Shown here one piece after another: positions 34,667 to 45,058 of a DNA stretch of 64,000 nt; position 1 is the stretch's first letter, and each line of letters opens with the position of its first letter. The position numbers and the translations under genes were made by a program. The notes below the pieces were generated by a model. The model was not told where the DNA came from. It saw only the letters and a program-made list of their open reading frames with translations, and searched no databases. The DNA comes from Selaginella moellendorffii (Eukaryota > Streptophyta > Lycopodiopsida > Selaginellales > Selaginellaceae). The stretch spans positions 310,001 to 374,000 of the forward strand of contig NW_003314270.1 in NCBI RefSeq assembly GCF_000143415.4. The letters are read 5' to 3'.

Positions 34667-35076
34667 TGTGACGTCTTCTCTCTTTTCAGATCCTTGAGGA
34701 GATTCTCGGCCTGCGCGTCAGCAACTTGTTAGTAGCGGCGGGCATTGTTTCCGTGACGACACTACACCGGGAACAGCAGAAAGAAAACACTCGGATACTC
34801 GAGACTCTCGGACTCTCTCCTCGAAACTAGAGCAGCAACATCAAACAGGCTCAAAACAAACTCAAGCTCGAGACGCAGCGAATGCAAAACTTACAGTTAC
34901 CGCCAACCGTAGCGAGCACAGAACTTTAGCTCTCGACGAGGCCAACTCCACTTGGAACTATCTCTCTCGCAAAATCATCGGGACTTCCAAGCAAAATACG
35001 AATGGAGCAGGAGCCAAAGCTAAGCAAACAAGTGCACTGCTAGCTGGGCTGTGGCTGGACGAGAAACAAGAGGAAG
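34667..35076. other. Upstream region of the transporter gene
   Basis: Single-copy sequence between the transporter start and the left edge of the tandem duplication. It probably contains the transporter's leader and promoter. No further gene is seen. Confidence 0.4.
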
Positions 35077-36634
35077 CGACAAAAGGGAAGAGGCGGCCTG
35101 GCAAAAGCGCGAAAGACAAAAACAACCAAATGAGCCGCTACTGCGACTACGATCTGCAAGCTGAGAACGCGGCCATGAATGAGAATGGTGGGGACGCCGA
35201 GTGGGAATAGATCAACTTTAAATGCACCAGACAGGGAGCAGCCTCTCGCCGCGGCTTTCGTCCAGGAAAACTTGATCACCCACCATCGCTCAAGGTAATT
35301 ATGATTCCCGATATCCGCAATTAGCCGCTAATCAATCTCTTGGCCTGTCTGTCTCGTTCGTGCAGCGGCAGCACAGCAGCACAGCAGCACAGCAGGCTTT
35401 TGTGCTCTTGTTCGGTTCGGTTTTTAATAACGCAGAGAAGAGAAGAGCCATGAACTTGCAGATACTGCGGCGTTTATAGCCTTTCTTTGAAAGCTTCACA
35501 TTCGATCCAGGTTCTTTAATTTTTCTTTTAGCTTATTTGCCAGCAGCCACTCATTCGTCTCGCTCTTTCAGATTTAATGCAGCGAACCTGTGCGTCATCG
35601 CGCAAAAGCTATACGAGCTTTTCCATCGCTGGAAAGCTTTTAGCTGCACTTCCCGAAAGATTCACTCTTTCCTTGTTTCGCTGTGTACCACGCCAGGCGT
35701 CGCTCTACCTCGTGGCTACGAGTGCGTCCGTTCAATCTGGCAAGAGCATTGCTTTTCCTCTTTGGCCGACCCACGTTGATAAGGCTGCAAACGCTCTGTC
35801 CAGTTTTTCGGTGGCCGTAAAGGAATCTTCTGGTCATGGCCGGTCAAAGTAATATGGTTGACCAGATTGTGGATGGTCAACGCCATATGCTCGCTAGTTA
35901 TCTAATTAATTGCACCGTACAAATTGTATGTCTCCCAGCTTGGTTTTGATTGATTTGATTTCCAAACTCGCATTGTCTTCTCTTTCATCCAGATGCTGTT
36001 ACTGATTCGCATCATGCACTTCTAGCAGGCGTTCTAGTAAGTTATTGTGAACATATAAAAACTTATCTCTAATAAATTTTCACTAATGTTGGAAGCTGCA
36101 AAAAGATTCGCTGGGTTTTAGCTGTAGGCATGCGCCCTCATACATTGACTAATTGTTACCAAGGCGGCATCTTTTTCATCCTCGGTCCAAATCTCGTGCA
36201 TTATATTCAAGGTCTTCCCCGGCCTGGTCTCTTCGTGCGTCCAATGTTCTTAATATAACTAATGCTTGCACAAATTCTCCTGAATATCAGAGGAGACTTT
36301 GGGAAGAATTCTTTTCCTTCTGTGATACCATGTGAACGTTCACAAAGAAAAAGGCTTCTGGAAAATCCGTGCTCTTAAGCTCGTTTGTAGACAAGGATTT
36401 GCCAGAAGAACCATTGGTCTTTTAAGGGAATGGGAAGCATCCACAACACTTTCGCCTCCAACTTGTAGTATGAAAACAAAAAGATGCCTTTACTTCACAT
36501 GCTTTTGTCCTAGTCTGAAGCAAGTAAAAGTGGGACAAAAGCATGTGAAGGCCTGATGCCACATCATCGTCAGGTAAGCGGAGAGAGAGTGAATCAGGAT
36601 GGTGTTTAACGGGAGGCGTCGGTCCTGGGCATGG
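35077..36634. other. Gene-free leader of unit A
   Basis: Matches 45,059-46,610 with several indels, for example about 60 bp present only in B near 46,085-46,150. No conserved reading frame is maintained between the copies, so I see no gene. A PPR- or transporter-like sequence was looked for and not found. Confidence 0.5.
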
Positions 36635-36646
36635 CTTATATATGGC
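36635..36646 (+). promoter_or_regulatory. TATA-like element of membrane-protein gene A
   Basis: CTTATATATGGC lies 39-50 bp upstream of the ATG and is conserved at the same place in copy B (46,612-46,622), although flanking sequence differs by indels. Its position implies a very short leader. Confidence 0.55.
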
Positions 36647-36684
36647 TGCAGTTGTGCGGCTGAATCATAGGATTATAACCTATA

Positions 36685-38698
36685 ATGGCTCAGGCAGAGA
36701 ATGTAGGCAGTAGTAGCTTCTGCAATTGGCTTCACCCCTCTCTGACAGGTATTCTCTTCTCGCTGCTTCTGCCCACAGCAACACTACTCCTGCTTCTCGC
36801 GCATTCTTGTCATGGATCCGACGATGAGCATTTCTACCTCGACCTCCCATCCAGAGAAGGTTTTGCATGCCCCGAAGTAAACAGCTTTGTAAACGAATTC
36901 GATCCGTTCTACAGATGGTCTCTGCGTTCTTCCCTTGCCAGTGTCCTCTCCACGACAAGTCGCATCGACATTGAGCTCGCCAATTCCGCCTACCAGCAAG
37001 CTAGTGCATGGAGAGTGATCAGCAACTGGACGAGTGATGAGGGAGCCAACAAGCTGTACGCCTCGGCCGATCCTCACATTGCAGGTGGTCACATGAAGCA
37101 GCACCGGCGCAACTGGCAATGGAGAATGCGAGTGGACTGGGGCATCAGCATCCGCATGTGCCTATCCACTGGTAATGACCACAGCAATCGGTCATGCCTC
37201 TGGACTACTCCCATCCTTCAGATGGAAAGAGAAGCGGATCTCAGCCTGCTCTTTATTGCTGTACCTTACAGGGCTGCAACTGCACCCAGCATTGAACCAG
37301 ATCTGAACAACATGCCGCGTAGCACATCAGGATTCTACCTTTCCAACTACGCCAGCAATGCAAGGACGGACTTCACCAAGTACCAGAAGATCAACACCTC
37401 CAGCCACTATTATCTCACGAACACTAAGGATGTACCAAAGTGTCGGTTTGCCCCATCTTACTACAGCAACGACGCCACAGCATACCTCGGGTTTCCCAGC
37501 CTCCAATGCGGCTGCTCCAATTCCTCCACCAGGGTATGTGTCGTGGTCACCAGGAACATGGACACCAGCAGCTGGGGATTGTTCGACTATCGTTCCTCCT
37601 GCGATTTGCTGACGTCTTACTGGGCTTGGAACACCGGTGGAAACACTTGGCTTGTTCTTACCGTACACAACACCTCATCTGACAAGCCTCTACCATTTCT
37701 TGCAACCTTTAAGGGGAATACCTCTTTCGGGTCCTCCCTCACTTGGGTTACAGCGAATGACTTCCAGGCCATGGCGAACACAACAGTCTGTGTGGAAGCA
37801 TTGATGCAGCAAACACCGGTGCCATCCAGTGTGGAGGTTCAGAACAGGTGCAGTACTGATCAGCTGGTATTAAGCACTCAAGATGGTGAGTACTACCTCA
37901 ACAAGATGAGACGGTTCCTCTGGGCTCCCACTCCCCCCCAGAACAAGATCAGTACACCCTGTTTCGGAGATCTGCCTATGGGACAGCTCGAGTTCAAGGA
38001 CAAGCTATGTGTGACAAAGCTGGACACTACTACCAGCACAGAGATTAAACTGATGGTCGAATCCATGTTACAGCTCAGAGACGTTAAGTTCAAGCAGAAG
38101 AAGCTGTGGAATGATGGATCAAACAACAGACACGAAGTCTATGGCGGGATTTTGTCAGCGATTGTGTCCTTCGTGGGAACATGTTTCTTGGCAACGAGTA
38201 ACAAGTTGCAGGATATTGAAGAGTCCTTTGAGAAATTCTGGCATCATGGTGGCGCCGTTGGGGACTCCAACACCGACGGCCAGGCTGCTCAGTCAAGCAA
38301 GGGATCAGTTTTTTCAAGCCAGGACCCCATCTTTTGGTTTAAGTTCCTTTATAGGACGCTCCTCGTACTCGCTTTTGCAGGTAATTTGACCTCTTCTTGC
38401 CACAAGTTGATTCACTAAGTTCATATTTTGTGCAGTTTTACTGTCATATACAGCATATAGTAGCGTGCAAAGTGTAAAGAAGGACCGGGACATCTTGCAA
38501 GCGCAAACAGTACCTCAGGTCCTCAGTGATGGTACCGTGGTGTTGCTCACCACCACAGCTACGTACGAGGTGAAACCCTTGTGGGCCAGCTTCTATGTTA
38601 TTTCTGTTCTTACGGCGCTGGCTGTGATAATCACACTGGTCGTTACATGGCGTCAACTTAAAACACTGCCGGCGAAAGAGAGCAGTGAAATGGAATGA
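36685..38698 (+). CDS. Uncharacterised secretory-pathway membrane protein, copy A
   Basis: Two exons (36685-38380 and 38436-38698, 55-nt intron, phase 1) encode 652 residues. I recognise no family. Visible layout: an N-terminal hydrophobic signal segment (about residues 22-42, TGILFSLLLPTATLLLLLAHS), then a roughly 440-residue ectodomain with repeated cysteines and many N-glycosylation sequons (NWT, NRS, NSS, NTS, NTT). Three hydrophobic segments follow near residues 485-505, 549-572 and 614-638, and a short charged tail (AKESSEME) ends the protein. The last intron falls inside the second of these segments. Copy B is equally intact. The topology suggests a plasma-membrane or cell-surface protein, and function is unknown. 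Confidence 0.85.
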
Positions 38699-38977
38699 TT
38701 CACTAATCATAACCGTCTTTGAAGATTTTGGTGTCACTAAGTTCTGCCGGCTAATTGCCCCAAGATAAAGGAGAAAGCGATCAAGCCTACTATGACCAGA
38801 CGGTCAATGGATGTCAACACTGTTCTGGTCTTACGGTGCTGGTTGTGATAATTACAGTGGTCATTGGAGGTAAAAAAGATCAGAATATTACCGTCTTTGC
38901 ATCACTAAGGGCTAACTAAAGTTGACCAGTGCAATAAAGGTCTGACCAGTCAGCAGGGTGGCAATGGCGGTCAACGG
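38699..38977. other. Spacer with a small duplicated piece of exon 2
   Basis: Around 38,820-38,870 the sequence CTTACGGTGCTGG, then TGTGATAATTACAGTGGTCATT, repeats the last-exon sequence near 38,610-38,650 with changes. A similar piece is present in unit B at about 48,730-48,760. It is non-coding. Confidence 0.4.
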
Positions 38978-40924
38978 TCAAGGAACGTCAATCATCTTTT
39001 GAAGAATACTGTCCAGCTTACCAGAAGCAAACCGGCGCCCTTGATAAACACAAGCCGAATCATCGTCTTCCATCTCCAGTCCTCCCAAAACCTTGGCAAC
39101 CCCGCGATCAATCGGCAACCCCGCGGCAGCAAACACATTGGACAGCACCACGTACGTGGCCGAGTCTTCTGGGAAGAGCGCCATGGCGGCCTCGCCCACC
39201 CTCTCGGCGCACTCCACGTCCCTGTACACCGCACACGCCCCCAGCACGGACTTGCACGCCACCAGGTCGGGCTCGAACGGCATCCCGCGCAGCAGCTCCT
39301 CGGCCCCGGCCACCTCACCGGACCGCCCCAGCGTGTCGAGCATCACTCCAAAGTGCTCGCAGCTCGGCCAGATCCCAAAGTCCGCCACCATCATCTGGAA
39401 CTTCTCCACGCCCCGCCTCACCGATCCGGTGTGCGTCGCCGCCACCAAGATCCCCGTGAAGGTGATGTCGTCCGGGGTGACGCCCTCCAAGTTGAGCTCC
39501 CGGAAGAACTCCTCGGCCTCGGGGCCGTGGCCGTTCGCGGCATACATGACGATGAGCGCGTTCCAGGAGACGATGTCGGTCTTCTCCGGGGTGGCGTCGA
39601 AGATAGCCTTCGCCTTTGCGAGATGCCCGTGCTGTGCGTACGCGACGAACATCGCGTTCCAAGAGATGAGGCTCCGCTCGGGCATCGAGAAGAACATCGC
39701 CTCCGCCTCGGCGAGCTGGAAGTTCTGCGAGTAGGCCACCATCATGGTCGTCCAGGAGATCACGTTACACCAGGGCATTCGATCCAGCGCTGCCTTAGCG
39801 CGATCCAGCCGCCGGCTCTGTGTGTAGGCGTGGATCATCGCGTTCCAGGAGACGAGGTTCTTCTCTGGGATCCGATCAAACTCGAGCTTCGCCTGGTCGA
39901 TCTCGCCGTGCGCGACGTAGCTCCGGCACAGGATGTTCCACGCCACTACATCCTTCACGGGCATCGATTCGAAGCACCGCCGAGCATCTTCCAGATGCCC
40001 GTTCTGGGCAAATGCCGTCGCCATGGCCGTCCACGAGACAACGTCGCGGTGCGCCACCTTCTGAAAGATCTCTTTCGCCTTGTCGATCATCAGGGCCACT
40101 CCATAAGCAGTGATAAGGGCATTCCACGAAACGATATTCCTGGTTCCCATTCGATCAAACAGATCCTTTCCTTCCACAAGACGCCCGTTCTGGGCATACC
40201 CCTGGATCATCGCGGTCCACGAGACGAGATCTCTCTCCGGCATCGTATCAAACAATTCCTTGGCGTGAAAGAGATCTCCACTCTCGGCAGTGGTCGCGAC
40301 CATGGAATTCCACGACAATCGGCTCCTCGCGGGCATTCTCTCGAAGAACGTGTTCGCAATATCCAAATGCCCCTTTTGGGCAAGTGTTGTCACCATTGTG
40401 TTCCAGGACGCAAGATCCCGCTGCTCCATCGCCAGGAACATCGCCCTGGAGCGATCGAGGTACCCATTCCTGGCATATATCGCGACCATCGCGTTAGAGA
40501 GCACCACATCCCCGTCGACGATGGATTCGAACAGGGATTTGGCCCTCTCCAGATCGCCATTGCGCGCGTAGGCGACGATCATCGTCGTCCAGTGGACGGC
40601 GCTGCGCTGCGGGGTCCTGGTGAAGAGGAGCTCCACCTCGTCGATCCGGCCGCTGGCGGCGGACGCCGCGATGGCGATGCCCCAGGAGAACTCGTTCTTG
40701 TGCTGGATCGCGTGGAATGCCCGGCGCGATTCCTCGGCGAGCCCGAGGCGGCCATACATCTGGACCACCGCATTGGCCACGAATCGATCGGCGCCATAGC
40801 CACTGGCGATGATCTGTGCGTGGATCTTCCTGCCCACCGCGGCGTCGCCGGAATCCCCAGCCGCGCGGAGCGATTGGACGAAACGCTGGCATTCCACAAA
40901 TTTGCCCTTGTCAATGCAGGGCAT
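38978..40924 (-). CDS. PPR protein with an E-like C-terminus, unit A (intact)
   Basis: Single exon, 648 residues. It is made almost entirely of 31-residue S-type PPR repeats with the pattern F..MP.RD.VSWN.M...YA..G....A, from about residue 40 to 480. It starts with VAECQRF/AGDSGDAAVGRKIHAQI-type sequence. The C-terminus is E-like (GVTPDDITFTGILVAATHTG, then PFEPDLVACKSVLGACAVYRD) and lacks a DYW domain. It presumably binds organellar RNA and recruits other editing or processing factors. The unit-B copy is broken by a frameshift and a deletion, so this is the only functional version. Confidence 0.9.
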   Translation of the reverse strand: MPCIDKGKFVECQRFVQSLRAAGDSGDAAVGRKIHAQIIASGYGADRFVANAVVQMYGRLGLAEESRRAFHAIQHKNEFSWGIAIAASAASGRIDEVELLFTRTPQRSAVHWTTMIVAYARNGDLERAKSLFESIVDGDVVLSNAMVAIYARNGYLDRSRAMFLAMEQRDLASWNTMVTTLAQKGHLDIANTFFERMPARSRLSWNSMVATTAESGDLFHAKELFDTMPERDLVSWTAMIQGYAQNGRLVEGKDLFDRMGTRNIVSWNALITAYGVALMIDKAKEIFQKVAHRDVVSWTAMATAFAQNGHLEDARRCFESMPVKDVVAWNILCRSYVAHGEIDQAKLEFDRIPEKNLVSWNAMIHAYTQSRRLDRAKAALDRMPWCNVISWTTMMVAYSQNFQLAEAEAMFFSMPERSLISWNAMFVAYAQHGHLAKAKAIFDATPEKTDIVSWNALIVMYAANGHGPEAEEFFRELNLEGVTPDDITFTGILVAATHTGSVRRGVEKFQMMVADFGIWPSCEHFGVMLDTLGRSGEVAGAEELLRGMPFEPDLVACKSVLGACAVYRDVECAERVGEAAMALFPEDSATYVVLSNVFAAAGLPIDRGVAKVLGGLEMEDDDSACVYQGRRFASGKLDSILQKMIDVP

Positions 40925-41508
40925 TTGCTAGGAATATATTTCAAGCATCATCATCTTTTCAGTTTCCTCTCTTCTGCTAATGTTTCTTTTCAGCTTGCAA
41001 AGATCTGATGCTGGAATATCAACAAGAATAACCTTTTTGCCAGTTTTCTTTTCCAGTTTTTTTCACGGGATGTTCCAGTTCGTAACAAGCCAGCAAAGTC
41101 TTTGTCACGTCTAAGCTTTTGGGTCCGTAGCCTACGCCAAGACAACTTCTGGCAACCCGAAGATGATCACGCAAACTCACATTGCAGTCTCTCTCCGGGT
41201 GGAATACAGCGAATGCATCAAAGAAAAGCAGAAGCTGTGGCTTCTACCTTGGATCCTAAACTGCCAAAGCATGGGAAGGAATCCTTTCTGCAAAGATGCA
41301 GTGCTTGTCCTGCGTAGCAGCTCCGATCCACTCGCGTGAACAATCGCGCTTCCACCCTTATACACTTCACACGGATTTACAAACACCACCACCTCAAACC
41401 ACATAGAGTTCAGTAATCTCTTCTTACTACTATGTCCTTCTGGGTCGATATCCGCAAGACGCTGCCATCTTTTTCTCCGGAGTCCTGACAGATGTGGAGG
41501 AGACGCTA
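40925..41508. other. Spacer between PPR and UGT genes, unit A
   Basis: Contains the PPR upstream region and the UGT 3' region. It is colinear with 50,575-51,176 in unit B apart from small indels. No gene is seen. Confidence 0.45.
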
Positions 41509-43005
41509 TTACCCAGCCAACGAGCTGATGAACTCTGCCAAGTTATGCCCTGAGCTGCCCGGCTGGGTGGAGAGTGCAGCCTGTCGGACCAGCTTCCTCC
41601 TTTGCTTGGCACGGTTCCTGAGCTCTTGGTCCTCCATTACAGCACGCAAGCCTCGCTCGACGTCATCTGCGGACGGCACACCATCCACCCCAATATCCAC
41701 CGCAATTTTGTACTCGTCCACAAGGTGCCTGCAGGTTGGGAGCTGGTCACCTAAGAACGGCCAGGCCAGAATGGGAACACCAGCCAGCAGAATACACTCC
41801 ACCACGGAACTCCACCCGCAGTGTGAAACTAATGCACCAATGGCCGGATGAGAGAGAACCAGCTGCTGAGGCACCCAACCTGTAAGGATTTTCCCCCTAC
41901 CGGAGGTTCGCTCCGCAAAGTTTGGAGGTAGCACGCGGTTCAGGTAGGCGGTCGGCTCCTCGTTCCTGGGACTTGGAAGCGACCAGAGGAATCTAAAGCC
42001 GGACGATTCGAGTCCGTGTGCCAGCTCTCGAATCATCTCGTCGCCCAAGACTATAAAGCTGCCGAAGCATATGAGGACCAGCGACGCCGTGGGTTGCTTG
42101 TCCAGCCATGAGACAAGCGCCGTGGAATCCTCGCTGTTCTTGCCGATTGAGACCGCTGTTCCTCGAATGTCTTCTTGAGAGGGTCGATCATCCTGGAGGT
42201 AGGAAGATGGATACAGAGGTCCTATGGGAATGCACCGTATCTCGGGGTACTCGCAATGTAAAGCATCCAATATCTGCACGGACACGTGAGAAATCACCCT
42301 CCACTAAATGCCCGTCTTACTGGTCCTTCAAGCTCTTCGGAAGTATTCAGTAGTATCCCGTTGGAGTGGACAAAATGCTTGGCTACGCCTTCTTTACCCA
42401 AGTAGAATCTGTGAACAAAGATCACGGAAACAAACAGAAACATAGAAAGAATGATACCCATGGGATTTGACGACAACGTCCAAAGGTAGCTCAGCCCATC
42501 GAAGAGGTGGAAGTCCGGGAACATGAACTACGCTCTGCATGTCTTGGTCCACATTCCCGCTTCGGCTGGGGCCGTGGAAGGAGAGCATGACAGCGAGATG
42601 CGCCGAAGCACCTGTGTAGAGGATATACTTTGGGATGCCTCTCTCCTCAACAGTTTGACTTGCCCAGAACATCACCATTCGATCGAGAACCACCGCTTTG
42701 GGGCGCAGCACATCGAGGTGTTTCCGGAGCGAGTCAGGCAGGGCAGTGGGAAAACGGGATGATGGCAAAAGGTCGGGACGAGACTTGCGAACTCCAGGGA
42801 AAATGAAAGCCGGTCGAGGGGAAGGAATGGACTCCATGAGAGCGCGCATGTCAATGTTTGCTATGTCCGTGGTCATTCCAGATGGGTTCAGCCACGGCAG
42901 TAGCACCGTAACACGGCAGCCCTGAGAAGCGAGCTTCTTTGCAAAGAGCATACCTGTGTTGAAGTGACCACCGCCTTGAACCGTAACCAAAACGATGTCG
43001 GCCAT
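41509..43005 (-). CDS. UDP-dependent glycosyltransferase (family 1), unit A
   Basis: Transfers a sugar from a UDP donor to a small acceptor; acceptor unknown. Exons 42458-43005, 42321-42408 and 41509-42273 are phase-consistent (introns 49 and 47 nt) and give 466 residues, near the family norm. The start MADIVLVTVQGGGHFNTG has the catalytic His of the N-terminal domain and matches the start in unit B. An in-frame ATG 30 nt upstream occurs only in A. The PSPG donor-binding box runs from GWVPQQ through HCGWSSVVEC to WPFLGDQ. The final Asp-Gln pair is normal for UDP-glucose users. No signal peptide is seen, so it is probably cytosolic. Confidence 0.92.
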
Positions 43006-43334
43006 TCTCGACCTTGTCGGCCTTATCTTAACCAAGCGCTCTTGTTCTATTGCAACTCCAGACTCCTGTAAGACTCATTTTGATGAACTTGACTTGTTGT
43101 TAACCAAGGGTTTCGTCTAGCACTATTTTCATGCTTTGTTTTTTTTTCCACGTGGCCAGTTCAGCGGTCGAACGAATATGCCAACACAATGAACAGTTAG
43201 ATCTCTGATTCGCAGGCTAGAGAGATTCGAGCGCGGCCGCTCTAGCGGCTGGCGTGATAGTGTTTTATTTCGGCCGCCAAAAAGCCATTTGGAATGGCTT
43301 TTTGGCAAAGAAAAAGCCATTTCAAATGGCTTTT
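43006..43334. other. UGT promoter side, with rearranged segment unique to unit A
   Basis: Up to about 43,230 it matches unit B. From there to 43,335 about 100 bp replace roughly 235 bp of B (52,940-53,175), and this replacement contains a double hairpin (listed separately). Confidence 0.5.
43276..43334. repeat. Two adjacent perfect hairpin sequences
   Basis: 43,276-43,306 is a 14-bp perfect inverted repeat with a 3-nt loop (arm GCCAAAAAGCCATT). 43,312-43,334 is an 11-bp perfect inverted repeat with a 1-nt loop (arm AAAAGCCATTT). The two hairpins share the AAAAGCCATTT core. They lie at the breakpoint where unit A differs from unit B. Confidence 0.8.
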
Positions 43335-43845
43335 GTCGACTCGAAGCAGGGAAGAACGCTGTCACCAAAGTAAAACCTCTCCTGCTTTGCAAGTCCGGGT
43401 GAGCCAAAAGATCGAAAAGAAAAGAGAAACAAGCAAACCTGGAGAGCGTGGATGTCAAGACTCGTCGGACCACCCCTGGAGATTGGAATGTTGGAGAGTG
43501 AAGGCCGATGTCACCCTCGTCTTCCATGCGCTCCAACGTTCCAGTCGGGAAGAACGGCACCACGACCGTGAAGGAAGCGATGAACATCCTGGGAAGAGCG
43601 TAGATCACCAAGAGCTCTCAAAGATCACGGCGGGAGAGCTGAACGGCGCAAGGAATGCAACGTGCTGGCCACGGATCCCAGCACGAACAAGTTTGGAAAT
43701 CCATCCTCGAATGCGGTGAAAGAAAAAAGAGATCGATTGCTCAAACCCACTCACATCCATTTGAGCTCGATGGAAACTGTCTCGGCAGCGACCCCTCCGT
43801 GCCACATCCTCGTACTCGTTGCAATATGTCGAGGAGATTAGTTCG
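43335..43845 (-). pseudogene. PRPP synthetase (class II) pseudogene, N-terminal part, unit A
   Basis: Minus-strand sequence contains [51 protein letters not shown] and a shortened continuation. This is the N-terminal and middle region of a class II ribose-phosphate pyrophosphokinase, broken by the same frameshifts as unit B. The part encoding SGIPLL and beyond, and the C-terminal part, are missing here because of deletions. Confidence 0.75.
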
Positions 43846-43866
43846 AGATTAGTTCCAGCACGGAGG

Positions 43867-45058
43867 CAGCCGCGCAGAGACTTTTCGATTGTATGCCCGA
43901 AAAAACTATAGTCTCGTGGAACGCGATGGTCTCTGCGTATGCCGCGCAGGGAGACACTAGCATTGCGAAGCTTTTGTTTGGCAAGATGCCCCAATGGGAC
44001 GTGGCTTCTTTCAACGCAATGTTGACTGTTTGAACAAGAGGACTACGTTTTGGAATTGCGAAGATTTTTCAACGCTCTTCCGGAAGCCAATTTTGTCTCT
44101 TGGACTATCGTCTTAACAGCATATGCCCGCATTGGGCATCTTTGTGAGTGTAAGTTCCTCTTCGATGCGATGCCACAGAGAGATATAGTGGCATATAACG
44201 TAATGCTCTCGGCATTTTCCCAGCACAGTACTGGGAAAGATTCCAAAGCCTTATTTGATACCATGCCACAGTGGGATATGCTTTCCTGGACATCACTTTT
44301 AAACGCATATATCCAAGAAGGGCATATTGATCGAGCCAAACGTACATACGACACAATGCCAATGCAGGATACAGTATCATGTACTGTTATGCTCACGTTT
44401 CTCTCTACGTATGGTGCCATAGTCGATGCTAGGGTGGCCTATGAATCTTTGCCATGCAAGGATTTAGTTTCACAAAACGCAATGCTATCGGCGTATGCCT
44501 CAAAAGGGTACCTTGAAAAAGCTCGATTTTTGTTTGACTCCATGCCACAAGACCTTGTTTCTTGTACTAACATGCTCATTTCGTATGCCCAAGTCGGTCA
44601 TCTTAACGACGCAAAACTTGTTTTCATTTCCATGCCGGAGCATGACGTAGTATCTCGGACCGTCATGCTCATCGCATATGCCGTGAATGGGCATGTTTTA
44701 GAAGCCAAGAAAGTGTTCGATTTGATGCTAGAGAGAGATCTCACCGTGTGGAGCGTTATGCTGGCTGCGTATGCCTACACCGGCCACTCCTTTGAAGCCC
44801 GCCACCTTTTCCAAACCATAAATTTCATTGAAGCAGCTGGTGAATCCTGCTTTGCCCCCATTTTGATTTCCCTGGGACATGTTGGTGGACTCGACGCCGT
44901 GCTTCGTGTCGTTGCAAGGGGACTTCGCGTTAAAGCCTACCAAGCAACACTACGCGTGCATGGTAGACCTCATTGCCAAGGCAGGGCATCTGGAAGTTGC
45001 CGAGCTTCTCTTGGAAACCATGCCGTTTGTACCTGATGCTGTAGATTGGATGTCCCTG
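43867..45058 (+). pseudogene. Truncated copy of the PPR gene, unit A
   Basis: Matches 54,783-56,006 of the intact PPR gene in unit B. The 5' end is missing because of a deletion of about 1.1 kb. A small deletion near 44,028 (GACTGTTTGAAC against GACTGGGTTTGACC) shifts the frame, and a codon is lost near 44,550. The 3' end is cut at the duplication junction. The stretch 44,050-45,036 stays open by chance because the decay is recent. It still shows perfect-looking 31-residue repeats. Confidence 0.82.

Larger units (their letters stand above)
35077..45058. repeat. Left unit (A) of a ~10-kb tandem segmental duplication
   Basis: This unit is colinear with 45,059-56,006 at very high identity by eye. 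It contains, in order, a gene-free leader, the membrane-protein gene, a PPR gene, a UGT, a PRPP-synthetase pseudogene fragment and a truncated PPR pseudogene. The right edge is exact: at about 45,058 the sequence passes from inside the PPR coding region (GTCCCTG) into ACAAAAGGGAA, which corresponds to 35,077. Relative to B it has lost about 1.1 kb (B 53,700-54,783) and about 230 bp near 43,270. Confidence 0.92.

Noticed and set aside
39315-39662. An Arg-rich 115-codon frame (minus)
   Set aside because: Alternative frame of the PPR gene; an Arg/Gly/Pro-rich composition is expected from shifted GC-rich PPR codons.
38999-41008. A 669-codon open frame on the plus strand
   Set aside because: It lies exactly antisense to the PPR gene at 38,978-40,924. 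The product is His/Arg/Pro-rich without any domain, and the frame is open because of the codon bias of repeated PPR motifs.
44050-45036. A 328-codon PPR open frame taken as a gene
   Set aside because: Comparison with unit B shows the 5' half deleted, a frameshift just upstream, and the 3' end cut at the duplication junction, so it is a pseudogene.
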